Shown: piece after piece, positions 26,753 to 35,800 of the stretch
Layout: every line of letters starts with the position of its first letter
Numbering within the stretch: the first letter of the stretch is position 1
From: Herpetosiphon aurantiacus DSM 785
Lineage (GTDB): Bacteria > Chloroflexota > Chloroflexia > Chloroflexales > Herpetosiphonaceae
Reading direction: 5' to 3'
Length of the DNA: 64,000 bases
NCBI GenBank assembly: GCA_000018565.1
Contig: CP000875.1
Span: forward strand, 185,199-249,198
Position numbers and translations under genes: made by a program
Notes under the pieces: generated by a model
The model's input: the letters and a program-made list of their open reading frames with translations, nothing else
What the model was told of the DNA's origin: nothing
The model's database searches: none

Positions 26753-27673
26753 CTAACGTGGTTCGAGTGCGATCCATTCTTGCACTGGGCTAGCCACGTC
26801 GCTGCTTGGTTGATGGTGTTGTAATTCCCCAGCGTGGAATGATGATCGAATGAATGGCCCAGCAAAGGTTGCTCGAAAGCCCAATTGCTGGCCATGGTCG
26901 CGATACAAGCCATAACGCTCGGGAGGAATATATTCGCTCACTGCCACATGGTTCAGTGATGGTTGTAAATATTGGCCAATCGTGACCAGTTCAACCCCAA
27001 CATGCTTGAGATCATCCATAGTTTGGTAGATTTCGTCGGTTGTTTCGCCTAAACCCACCATAAACCCCGATTTAGTTGTAATCTGCGGGGCAAACTCACG
27101 ACTACGAGCTAATAATTCGAGCGATCGATCATAATCGCCTTGGGGCCGCACACTCTTAAACACGCTACGAACAGTTTCGATATTGTGATTGAGCACATGT
27201 GGTTCGGCATCCAATACCGTTTTGAGCGCTTCGGCCTCGCCTTTGAAATCAGGAATCAAGACCTCAACTTCGGCTTCGGGTAAGCGTTGACGAATCGCGC
27301 TGATGGTGCGGGCAAAGTGGCGAGCGCCGCCATCCTTGACATCATCGCGAGCAACGGCGGTAACTACCACATACTTCAAGCCCAAGCGAGCAGCGGCTTC
27401 GGCGACATTGCTCGGCTCGCGTGGATCAAGCGGAAAAGGCTTGCCAGTCGTGACATCGCAATAATGGCAACGTCGAGTACAACGATCGCCGCCGATCATA
27501 AATGTAGCAGTGCCATGGCCAAAGCATTCGGCAATGTTGGGGCACGATGCTTCTTCACACACAGTATTCAGATTCAAATCACGCAGTAATTGACGGACAT
27601 TACGCAACTCTGGTGAAAGCACAGGTTTGCGTAACCACTCTGGTTTACGCTGACGATGCGGTGTTGATGGCAT
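26753..27673 (-). CDS. lipA: Lipoyl synthase LipA
   Basis: Radical SAM enzyme that inserts two sulfurs into octanoyl-E2 domains to form lipoate. The auxiliary cluster motif is CEEASCPNIAECF and the radical SAM motif is CTRRCHYC. The conserved RSSFHAGE lies near the C terminus. The 306 residues are typical. It heads a minus-strand operon with two TPR/zinc-ribbon genes and rsmG. lipB is not adjacent. Upstream lie a TACAAT box and three repeats shared with the divergent radA. Confidence 0.96.
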   Translation of the reverse strand: MPSTPHRQRKPEWLRKPVLSPELRNVRQLLRDLNLNTVCEEASCPNIAECFGHGTATFMIGGDRCTRRCHYCDVTTGKPFPLDPREPSNVAEAAARLGLKYVVVTAVARDDVKDGGARHFARTISAIRQRLPEAEVEVLIPDFKGEAEALKTVLDAEPHVLNHNIETVRSVFKSVRPQGDYDRSLELLARSREFAPQITTKSGFMVGLGETTDEIYQTMDDLKHVGVELVTIGQYLQPSLNHVAVSEYIPPERYGLYRDHGQQLGFRATFAGPFIRSSFHAGELQHHQPSSDVASPVQEWIALEPR

Positions 27674-27741
27674 ACCAACCTCACGTTAAGCAGCACATGC
27701 AGCATTGCAAGTGACGGCAGACGAATGTGGTACCAGCTTGC

Positions 27742-27836
27742 CTTTAAGCCAGCGATAACCCTCACTCGCTATTGTAAAAAATTATTTAAGCCATTGCGAT
27801 AACCCAAAAGCACCACTTTAGGCCAGCGGTGATCCT
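27742..27836. promoter_or_regulatory. Three imperfect direct repeats between lipA and radA
   Basis: Copies at 27742-27762, 27785-27805 and 27816-27836 share the core tttaRgccagcgRtRAYCC (one copy has attg in place of ag). The lipA -10 box TACAAT (minus strand, 27776-27771) lies between the first two, so they could be a repressor or activator array. No known operator is recognised. The remaining bases of this 327-base gap hold no gene. Confidence 0.5.
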
Positions 27837-27955
27837 GCCCATATGGGGGACATTGCAACGAATTCTAGGGCAGACTAAAGCCAAAAAGGGTAGGATTAAG
27901 CTTGGCAATTTGCGCCAAGTATAGCACGAAGTTGGTGTATTCAACTAAGCGGCTG

Positions 27956-27964
27956 TGCTATAAT
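27956..27964 (+). promoter_or_regulatory. Extended -10 promoter for radA
   Basis: TGC-TATAAT, a consensus extended -10, at 27956-27964, 37 bases before the radA ATG. No good -35 at the right spacing, as expected for the extended type. Confidence 0.6.
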
Positions 27965-28000
27965 TTAACGAGATGCGGCAAGCAAGGAATATGGAACTTC

Positions 28001-29431
28001 ATGGCCAAACAACGTACAATTTTCGTCTGCCAACAATGTGATGCGCAGTTTCCCCGTTGGATGGGTCGTTGTACCGAATGTGGTTCGTGGGATAGCTTGG
28101 TTGAACAGGTTATCGCAAAATCAGCAGGTACGACAGGCGGTAGTACTCGTTCACCTATTGGAGTGAGCGAACCATTACGCCTGCCCGATATTCAACTTGG
28201 CGATGTTCAACGCTTGCCAGTTCGTGGCAGCGAATTTGCTCGCGTGCTTGGTGGCGGGATTGTGCCAGGCTCGTTGGTGCTGATTGGCGGCGATCCTGGG
28301 ATTGGTAAATCGACGCTCTTGCTCGAACAAAGTGCTGCTTTGGCGGAAACTGCTGGCGATGTGTTGTATATCTCAGCGGAAGAATCGCAGCAGCAGATTA
28401 AGCTCCGCGCCACCCGTTTGGGCTTATCGGCGCAGCGTTTATATATTTTGGCCGAAACCAGTCTTGATACGGCGATTGCCACAATTGAACGCATGAAGCC
28501 AGTTTTGGTGATCGTCGATTCGATTCAGACCGTGTATAGTGAGAGTGTGACCTCGGCGGCAGGCAGTGTTTCGCAGGTGCGCGAAGGTGCGCTACGGCTT
28601 CAGCGAGTTGCAAAACAACACAATATTTCAATTATGCTGGTTGGCCATGTGACCAAAGAAGGCGCGATTGCTGGGCCACGGGTGCTTGAGCATATTGTTG
28701 ATGTGGTGTTGTACCTTGAGGGCGAACGGTTTCATCAATATCGCTTATTGCGCAGCGTCAAAAATCGCTTTGGCTCAACCAATGAAGTTGGGGTTTTCGA
28801 GATGAATCAAGGTGGCATGGTCGAGGTGACCAATCCATCGCAGATTTTCTTGGCCGAGCGTAGCACCAACTCGCCTGGCTCAGCGGTAGCAGTGATGTTA
28901 GAAGGCACGCGACCCTTGTTATTGGAAGTGCAAGCCCTGACCAGCCATACTGCCAATGCCCAACCGCGACGAACGGCCAACGGCTTTGATCAAAATCGCT
29001 TGGCGATGATCATTGCGGTGCTCTCAAAACGGGTTGGTGTGCCATTGTTCAATCAGGATATTTATGTTAATGTGGTAGGCGGTTTGAAAGTGACCGAGCC
29101 AGCGATCGATCTAGCGGTGGCTACGGCAATAACTTCATCATTTCGCAACCAGCGGGTTGAACCAAATACCGTTTTAATTGGTGAAATTGGGCTTTCGGGC
29201 GAGTTGCGTTCGGTAAGTCAGCTTGATCGACGTTTGAATGAAGCCGCCAAGCTGGGTTTTCATAATGCAATCGTGCCGCAGATCGATGCCTTACCGCAGA
29301 TCGATGCGTTTCAGGTTACTGGCATTCGTTCATTGATTGAAGCAGTGCGAGCTGCTTTAATTGGTGCGCCGCGACCATCACCTGGTGAGCCGCCAACGGC
29401 AAAGGCAACAACTGATACTAATGATGATTAA
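28001..29431 (+). CDS. radA: DNA repair/recombination ATPase RadA (Sms)
   Basis: RecA-like ATPase that helps branch migration in recombinational repair. The N-terminal zinc finger is CQQCDAQF...CTECG; Walker A is GGDPGIGKSTLLLEQ; the RadA-specific KNRFG motif is SVKNRFGSTNEVG; the C-terminal part is a Lon-like domain (VVGGLKVTEPAIDLAVATA). I chose ATG 28001, where the zinc-finger N terminus begins; a longer frame starting at 27902 runs through the promoter. About 476 residues. It is divergent from lipA. Confidence 0.95.
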   Translation: MAKQRTIFVCQQCDAQFPRWMGRCTECGSWDSLVEQVIAKSAGTTGGSTRSPIGVSEPLRLPDIQLGDVQRLPVRGSEFARVLGGGIVPGSLVLIGGDPGIGKSTLLLEQSAALAETAGDVLYISAEESQQQIKLRATRLGLSAQRLYILAETSLDTAIATIERMKPVLVIVDSIQTVYSESVTSAAGSVSQVREGALRLQRVAKQHNISIMLVGHVTKEGAIAGPRVLEHIVDVVLYLEGERFHQYRLLRSVKNRFGSTNEVGVFEMNQGGMVEVTNPSQIFLAERSTNSPGSAVAVMLEGTRPLLLEVQALTSHTANAQPRRTANGFDQNRLAMIIAVLSKRVGVPLFNQDIYVNVVGGLKVTEPAIDLAVATAITSSFRNQRVEPNTVLIGEIGLSGELRSVSQLDRRLNEAAKLGFHNAIVPQIDALPQIDAFQVTGIRSLIEAVRAALIGAPRPSPGEPPTAKATTDTNDD

Positions 29432-29464
29432 GCGTGAATTGTGGATGTGCTCACGAGGAGATTT

Positions 29465-30622
29465 ATGACGATTTCGGAAAAAAAGGCTGTGGCTGTAAAC
29501 AGAAATCGCTTACTTAGCATTGATTTTTGGGTGCGCATTTTGGGGATGGTCGTGCTTGGCTATATTGGCTGGTATTTTGGCTCTAGCTCGGCCAGCAATC
29601 CACGAACAAGCGATGAAACCTTAGCCATGCAGCTACTCACACTTTCGGGGGCTGGCTTGGGTTTATTGATATCCCATCGGATAACCTTATACCCAATTCG
29701 CAATATCAACCAACGCTTGCGTCGTAGCACGGCTCAAGAGTTGATTGCCTTGGCGCTGGGATCATTATTGGGTGTGATGCTCGCAGCATTATTATCCATC
29801 CCCCTAAGCCAACTACCTGGTCTTTTAGGCAGCTATTCGCCGGCACTTGCCAGTTTCTTTATTATCTACTTTTGTGTTGTAGCCTTCGAGTATCACAAGA
29901 AAAATCTGGTTAATTTTGGGGTTTCGCTGCAAACACCCAAAGTTCGCGCAGTTAAAGAAGCTGTCCCAATGCGTCGAACCTGTTTGGTTGATACAAGCGC
30001 CATTATTGATGGTCGAGTTTTGGCGGTTGTACGCAGTGGGTTTCTTGATGGGATTTTGGTTGTGCCGCGCTTTGTGCTCAACGAATTGCAATTATTGGCC
30101 GATTCGAGCGATGATATGAAGCGGATGCGCGGTCGCCGTGGCTTGGATATGCTCGAAGAAATTCGCAAAGATGATCAATTGCGGCTCGAAATGCCCAACG
30201 ATGATATTGCCAATGCGCGTGGCGTTGACCAGAAGTTGGTGACCTTGGCGCTGCAAGATGGTCATGCCTTGATTACCAACGATAAGAATTTGAGCCAAGT
30301 TGCTGAATTACAAGGCGTGCAGGTACTCAATTTAAATGTGCTTTCCGATGCGGTACGCCCACCCGTTGGGGCTGGCGAAATGTTGGTTGTGAAAGTGCGT
30401 GAAGAAGGCCGCGAGCGCGAACAAGGCATTGGCTACCTCGAAGATGGCACTATGGTAGTCGTCGAAGATGCCCGCGAACGGATCGGTGATGAAGTTCGGG
30501 TGATCGTCAGCCGGGTCTGGACGAACGATCGTGGTCGCATGGTCTTTGGGCGAATTATGGGCAGTGCTGGAGCATTTTACGGGGGCAAAAACGATGCGGG
30601 CAATTATCCAGCGCGTAGCTAA
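29465..30622 (+). CDS. Membrane PIN/TRAM-domain protein
   Basis: 385 residues from ATG 29465 (GAGGAG upstream). Four N-terminal membrane helices are followed by a PIN nuclease domain with acidic residues in [14 protein letters not shown], the Glu in VLNELQLL and Asp in [11 protein letters not shown]-terminal TRAM RNA-binding domain ([14 protein letters not shown]...) follows. It resembles YacL-type proteins of Gram-positives. Likely a membrane-tethered ribonuclease. The dtd gene overlaps its end by 29 bases. Confidence 0.9.
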   Translation: MTISEKKAVAVNRNRLLSIDFWVRILGMVVLGYIGWYFGSSSASNPRTSDETLAMQLLTLSGAGLGLLISHRITLYPIRNINQRLRRSTAQELIALALGSLLGVMLAALLSIPLSQLPGLLGSYSPALASFFIIYFCVVAFEYHKKNLVNFGVSLQTPKVRAVKEAVPMRRTCLVDTSAIIDGRVLAVVRSGFLDGILVVPRFVLNELQLLADSSDDMKRMRGRRGLDMLEEIRKDDQLRLEMPNDDIANARGVDQKLVTLALQDGHALITNDKNLSQVAELQGVQVLNLNVLSDAVRPPVGAGEMLVVKVREEGREREQGIGYLEDGTMVVVEDARERIGDEVRVIVSRVWTNDRGRMVFGRIMGSAGAFYGGKNDAGNYPARS

Positions 30623-31055
30623 TGCCAGCGTTACCGTTGCTGAGCAGATTGTCGGCCAAATTGAGACTGGCTTGTTGGTGTTGCTGGCAGTGAGTCCTAG
30701 CGATACTAGCGACGATTTGCAAAAACTTGCTGATAAGATCCTCAATTTGCGGATTTTTCCTGATGCCCACGATCGTTTTGATCGCTCGTTGATTGATTGC
30801 CAAGGCCAATTACTGGTGGTTTCACAATTTACGTTGTATGCCGACACGCGCAAGGGTCGCAGGCCATCGTTTACTGGGGCGGCGGCTCCAGCGTTGGCTG
30901 AGCCAATGGTTGACCAATTTATTGCCTATTGTCGTGGACAAGGCATTACGACGGCGAGTGGTCAATTTGGCGCAGCGATGCAGGTTCAACTGATTAATGA
31001 TGGCCCAGTCACGATTATTTTGGATACAGCGGAGTGGCAGCATGGCCGAGGTTGA
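30594..31055 (+). CDS. dtd: D-aminoacyl-tRNA deacylase Dtd
   Basis: Homodimeric proofreading enzyme that hydrolyses D-aminoacyl-tRNA. The start [15 protein letters not shown] is the family N terminus, [17 protein letters not shown] the SQF-type active-site motif, and near the C terminus [16 protein letters not shown] holds the conserved NxGP-type motif (here NDGPVT). ATG 30594 overlaps the PIN/TRAM gene by 29 bases. 153 residues, a typical length. Confidence 0.95.
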   Translation: MRAIIQRVANASVTVAEQIVGQIETGLLVLLAVSPSDTSDDLQKLADKILNLRIFPDAHDRFDRSLIDCQGQLLVVSQFTLYADTRKGRRPSFTGAAAPALAEPMVDQFIAYCRGQGITTASGQFGAAMQVQLINDGPVTIILDTAEWQHGRG

Positions 31056-31299
31056 TGATTCTGAGCAGGTGTTGGTGCAATTGGCGCAGAGCTTGCATCG
31101 CCATCGCCTGAGCGGAGTCGCACAGTTGTTTCTACGCTCGGGCCATGTTGCTAGCATTGTTTTGAGCCAACTGTGTTTATTTGGTCAAACCTTCGTGCCA
31201 AGCCCGCTACGACAGCGCCTCGCAAGCTATGCGAACGCCTTAGAAACCGAGGCCAGTTGGCAACGGTTAATTGAGCATCTGAACGCCCTGGAAAGTTGA
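31042..31299 (+). CDS. Small hypothetical helical protein
   Basis: 85 residues starting at ATG 31042 (GGAG seven bases upstream), overlapping the dtd end by 14 bases. Helical and moderately hydrophobic in the middle ([20 protein letters not shown]). No family recognised. The overlap suggests translation coupled to dtd. The gene may be genuine although small. Confidence 0.6.
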   Translation: MAEVDDSEQVLVQLAQSLHRHRLSGVAQLFLRSGHVASIVLSQLCLFGQTFVPSPLRQRLASYANALETEASWQRLIEHLNALES

Positions 31300-31385
31300 C
31301 AAAGGATTAACGATGGGCTACACTCAGCGCAATTACGCCTATCTGCCTACTTGCTACAAGCTGTGTCAGTTGTGAGGGCCAACCC

Positions 31386-32180
31386 GTGTCTCCCTTTGAG
31401 ATTCTCGTCGTGTCACTCATCTTAACCCTAGCAATTGCCTTGCCCTTTGTCTATGCACGGCTAGTTACTGGTGGACGTAAGATTAACCGCCGCCCGCTTC
31501 CCCCCATTGATCTGATTAATAGTGCGTTGGCACGTTCTGCTGAAACCGGTCAACCGATCCATGTTTCACCAGGCAGTGGTTCGCTTGATGGCTCCACGAT
31601 TAACCCAGAAACGTTGGCTGGCTTAGTATTGGCGCAGCGCATCACCGATATTGCAGCACGGCGTGGGGCTGGAATTGCAGCTTCAAGCGGTGACCCAATT
31701 GCCCATTTGGCCTTGCGTGGTACTATTCGGCGTGCCTATCGCGATGCTGGCTACAGCGAAGATTATCGGCCTGAGCTGATTCAGCTGTTGGCTGCTAACG
31801 ACCCCATCGCGTTTTCAGCTGGGCTCAGTAATCGGATTACCAGCGAACCCATGGAGGCGAGTATCACGGTTGGTTCATTTGAACAAGGCTATTTGTTGTT
31901 TGCGGAGCCAGGCCGTGCCCATAACATTTTGCAAATCGCTGGAACCACCGATCAGCAAGCCCTGACCGCAGCATTATTGACTGCCAATGGTACCTTATTG
32001 GGTGAGGAAATCTATGCTGCTGAGGCCTATATTACCCCAACACCCTTAGGATTTGCCCGCATCTTAACCCATGATGTCCTCCGTTCGGTCATTATTGGGG
32101 TCATTATTCTTGGGATTATTTTGGTTTCTTTAGGCCAATTAGCAATCTTGCCACAAGATTTTCCATTGCTGCCTAGATAA
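31386..32180 (+). CDS. DUF6754 domain protein with membrane anchors
   Basis: 264 residues with an N-terminal membrane helix (about 3-24) and a C-terminal one (about 229-250). The middle domain shows HVSPGSGSLDGSTINPETLAGL and VGSFEQGYLLFAEPGR, and GEEIYAAEAYI, all typical of DUF6754 proteins in Chloroflexota. GTG 31386 is the start, seven bases after GAGGG. First gene of a five-gene row that runs to 40076. Function unknown; it may be a membrane-bound sensor or nucleotide-related domain. Confidence 0.8.
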   Translation: MSPFEILVVSLILTLAIALPFVYARLVTGGRKINRRPLPPIDLINSALARSAETGQPIHVSPGSGSLDGSTINPETLAGLVLAQRITDIAARRGAGIAASSGDPIAHLALRGTIRRAYRDAGYSEDYRPELIQLLAANDPIAFSAGLSNRITSEPMEASITVGSFEQGYLLFAEPGRAHNILQIAGTTDQQALTAALLTANGTLLGEEIYAAEAYITPTPLGFARILTHDVLRSVIIGVIILGIILVSLGQLAILPQDFPLLPR

Positions 32181-32192
32181 AGGATGGGTGGG

Positions 32193-32858
32193 ATGCGTCG
32201 AATTGACCTGCTCCGCAATCCAAAGCGCTTAATTCCTATTTTGATCGGCAGCGTTGCCGGTATTTTCGTTTTAATCGATCGCCTTTTTCCGGGGATTGAT
32301 AGTATTAACAATGGCAGTCAAATTTTGCTCAGTTGGGCAACGGTTATTGCTGCTTTTGCGCTGATTGCTGGTTCAATCAATGTTATTATTCATCATATTA
32401 AACGTTTAGCATCAACCGATCCCAAACGCTGGTATAGTATTGCGCTGCTGTTGGGGGTGATTATCCCGCCTGCGTTGGCCGTCTATGGCTATACGACCCA
32501 AGGCCGAGCCAATGTCTTGGAATTAGGGTTATTTCAAGATGTTATTCGCTGGGTTTATGCTCCAATCAGTATTAGCCTCTTGGCCTTGCTGACATTTTTT
32601 GCTTTAACTGCGGCGATCCACGCCTTTGGTGCTGGGCAGCGCGAAGCAATTATCGTGGTGAGCGTGGCCTTGGTATTTTTGCTCTTGCAGTTGCCATTGT
32701 TGGCAGGTTTGCCGTACTTGGGTGAAACCGTAGGCTGGATTCAACGCTACATTGTGATGGCGGGTCTGCGCGGTCTCATTTTTGGCTCGGCGATTGGTGC
32801 TATTGTTGCAAGTATTCGCATCTTACTCGGGATTGATCTCCCGTATTTGGATCGCTAG
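32193..32858 (+). CDS. Polytopic membrane protein of the DUF6754/GlmL-like row
   Basis: About 221 residues with roughly six hydrophobic helices and almost no soluble part. An in-frame ATG nine bases earlier is possible. Positively charged loop residues (HHIKRLASTDPKRW) suggest a cytoplasmic loop. No family recognised. It lies 12 bases after DUF6754 and 12 before the zinc-ribbon repeat gene, so co-transcription is near certain. Confidence 0.7.
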   Translation: MRRIDLLRNPKRLIPILIGSVAGIFVLIDRLFPGIDSINNGSQILLSWATVIAAFALIAGSINVIIHHIKRLASTDPKRWYSIALLLGVIIPPALAVYGYTTQGRANVLELGLFQDVIRWVYAPISISLLALLTFFALTAAIHAFGAGQREAIIVVSVALVFLLLQLPLLAGLPYLGETVGWIQRYIVMAGLRGLIFGSAIGAIVASIRILLGIDLPYLDR

Positions 32859-32870
32859 GAGGCGGCCTCA

Positions 32871-35800
32871 ATGAATTGTCCTCGCTGTGGCACGCCCAAT
32901 ACTCCTGATCGCCAATTTTGTGGGCAATGTCAAGCGCCATTGGCTGTAACGCCAAGCGCTAGCAATGATCTACCACCATGGTTGCAAGATCTCGATCAGC
33001 AACAAACAGTTGTGCCTGCTAAACGTGGCACATCGAGCCTACCACCGTGGTTGCAAGAAGCAAGCCCACCGCCGCCAGTTGCTGCGAATGCCGAGAGCTT
33101 GCCGCCTTGGTTACAAGAATCGGCAGCGCCAATCCCCGCGCCGAATGTTGCACCAGCACCCGCCAATAGCGAAGAGCTTCCACCATGGCTCCGTGATTTG
33201 CAAGCAACTGCTCCTGCCTTGCCTGCTGACGAACCATTGCCAAATGCTCCACGCTCCGAACAACCCTTGCCTAATTGGTTATCCGATTTGCAGTCAGGTT
33301 CAACTCCGCCGCCACCCACACCAGTGGTCAACGCTGATGTGCCGTCGTGGTTGCAAGGCTCGGTCGAGACAACCCCACCAGCGCCTAAGCCCAGTGCCAA
33401 CGCTGATGTGCCATCGTGGTTGCAAGAGCCAGCGTTGCCCGCCGCTCCCGCCCCAACGCCAGTAGCGCCAAGCGCTGATGTGCCGTCGTGGTTGCAAGGC
33501 TCGGTCGAGACCGCCCCACCAGCGCCTAAGCCCAGTGCCAACGCCGATGTGCCATCGTGGTTGCAAGAGCCAGCGTTGCCCGCCGCTCCTGCCCCAACGC
33601 CAGTAGCGCCAAGCGCTGATGTGCCGTCGTGGTTGCAAGAACCAGCATTGCCCGCCGACCCTGCCCCAACACCAGCAGCACCAAGTGCTGATGTGCCGTC
33701 GTGGTTGCAAGGCTCGGTCGAGACGACCCCACCAGCTCCCAAGCCCAGTGCCAACGCCGATGAAGAGCCTATGCCAGCATGGTTGCAGCAGTTGCGACCG
33801 AGTGAACCAGCACCACCACCAGGTATTGCCTCGTTTGTGGAAGATAATGAAGAACCTGTGATTGCGCGACGTGGTGGGACTGGCAATTTGCCCGATTGGC
33901 TCAAAGATTTCGATACCGAGCCACCTGTGGTGCAATTATCAGATGTCGATCTCGATGCAGCTGGGCCAAGCGATGATGTGCCACCTTGGCTCAAGCCTGC
34001 AACAGCTCCATTAACTTCGCCAGCAGCCCCAGCGGCAAGTAGCGGAGTGCCAGCGTGGATGCAAGCCGATTCCGCCCCACCAGCACCGCCAGCGGCTCCG
34101 GCAGCAAGCGCAGGGGATGATGTGCCGTCGTGGTTGCGCGGGGATTTAGATGTCGTGCCGCCAGCGGCTCCGGCAGCGAGTGGCGATGTGCCGTCGTGGT
34201 TGCAAGCTGAATCAGCACCACCAGCGGTTCCAGCAGCAAGTGCAGGCGACGATGTGCCAGCGTGGTTGCGCGGGGATTTAGATGTCGCGCCGCCAGCGGC
34301 TCCGGCAGCGAGTGGCGATGTGCCGTCGTGGTTGCAAGCTGAATCAGCACCACCAGCGGCTCCAGCAACAAGTGCAGGTGACGATGTGCCAGCGTGGTTG
34401 CGCGGGGATTTAGATGTCGCGCCGCTAGTGGCTCCAGCTGTGAGTGCAGGGGATGATGTGCCAGCGTGGATGCAAGCCGATTCCGCCCCACTAGCCCCGC
34501 CAGCAGCAAGCACAGGCGACGATGTGCCAGCATGGTTGCGCGAGGATTTGGATGTCGCAGCGCCAGCCGCCCCAGCAGCAAGTGGCGATGTGCCCGCGTG
34601 GATGCAAGCCGACGCAGCGCCGCCAGCCCCGCCAGCAGCAAGCGCAGGCGACGATGTACCAGCATGGTTACGCGGGGATTTGGATGTCGCAGCTCCGCCA
34701 GCAGCTCCGGCTGCGAGTGCAGGGGATGATGTGCCAGCGTGGTTACGCGGGGATTTAGATGTCGCGCCAGCCGCCCCAGCAGCAAGTGGCGATGTGCCCG
34801 CGTGGATGCAAGCCGACGCAGCGCCGCCAGTCCCGCCAGCAGCAAGCGCAGGCGACGATGTGCCAGCGTGGTTACGCGGGGATTTAGATGTCGCAGCACC
34901 GCCAGCGGCTCCGGCTGCGAGTGCAGGGGATGATGTGCCAGCGTGGTTACGCGGGGATTTAGATGTCGCAGCACCGCCAGCGGCTCCGGCTGTGAGTGCA
35001 GGGGATGATGTGCCAGCGTGGTTACGCGGGGATTTAGATGTCGCAGCACCGCCAGCGGCTCCGGCTGCGAGTGCAGGGGATGATGTGCCAGCGTGGTTAC
35101 GCGGGGAGTTGGATGTCGCAGCGCCAGCAGCAAGTGGCGATGTGCCCGCATGGTTGCAAGCCGACGTAGCGCCGCCAGCCGCTCCGACTGCAAGTGGTGG
35201 TGATATGCCTGCGTGGCTGCAAGCGGATGCAGGTGAAACTGTGCGGCTTGATTCCGCAGATGCTAGCGCTGATGTTCCGGCATGGCTCAAAGCTGATTTA
35301 GAAGCTGCACCACCAGCAGCTCCAGCGGCGAGTGGCGATATTCCATCATGGTTGCAAGCGGATGCAGGTGAAACTGTGCGGCTTGATTCCGCAGATGCTA
35401 GCGCTGATGTTCCGGCGTGGCTCAAAGCTGATTTAGAAGCTGCACCGCCAGCCGCTTCGGCAGCGAGTGGTGGCGATATTCCATCATGGCTGCAAGCGGA
35501 TGCAGGTGAATTGCCCCAAGTTAGCCCGACTGTGCGGCTTGATCCTGAGGATTCCAGCGATAATGTTCCGGCATGGCTCAAAGCTGACTTGGAAACGGCC
35601 TCACCAGCGGCTCCTGCGCCTATTGATACTCCCAATTGGTTGCATGAAGATGCTCCAACGGTAAAACTCGACAATCAAGCTGCCGGTATTCCTGCATGGT
35701 TACAAGAAGATCTGCCAACCGTTAAATTGGATAGCCCTGCAGGGAATATTCCGGCTTGGCTACAAGATGATGTAACGCCGATTGCGCCAGCTCCAGTCAA

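Noticed and set aside
27902..28000. Longer N terminus for RadA
   Set aside because: The extra codons span the promoter-like TGC-TATAAT box and add nothing RadA-like.
33991..35193. 400-residue open frame on the minus strand
   Set aside because: A second antisense frame of the same repeats with Leu/His/Arg-rich monotony.
33330..35600. Possible CRISPR array
   Set aside because: The repeats are contiguous and in frame with a coding gene, with no unique spacers of constant size.
32996..35674. 892-residue open frame on the minus strand
   Set aside because: It is the antisense of the PxWL repeat array: low-complexity Ser/Ala/Gly/His text made by the repeated codons, no ribosome site or domain.
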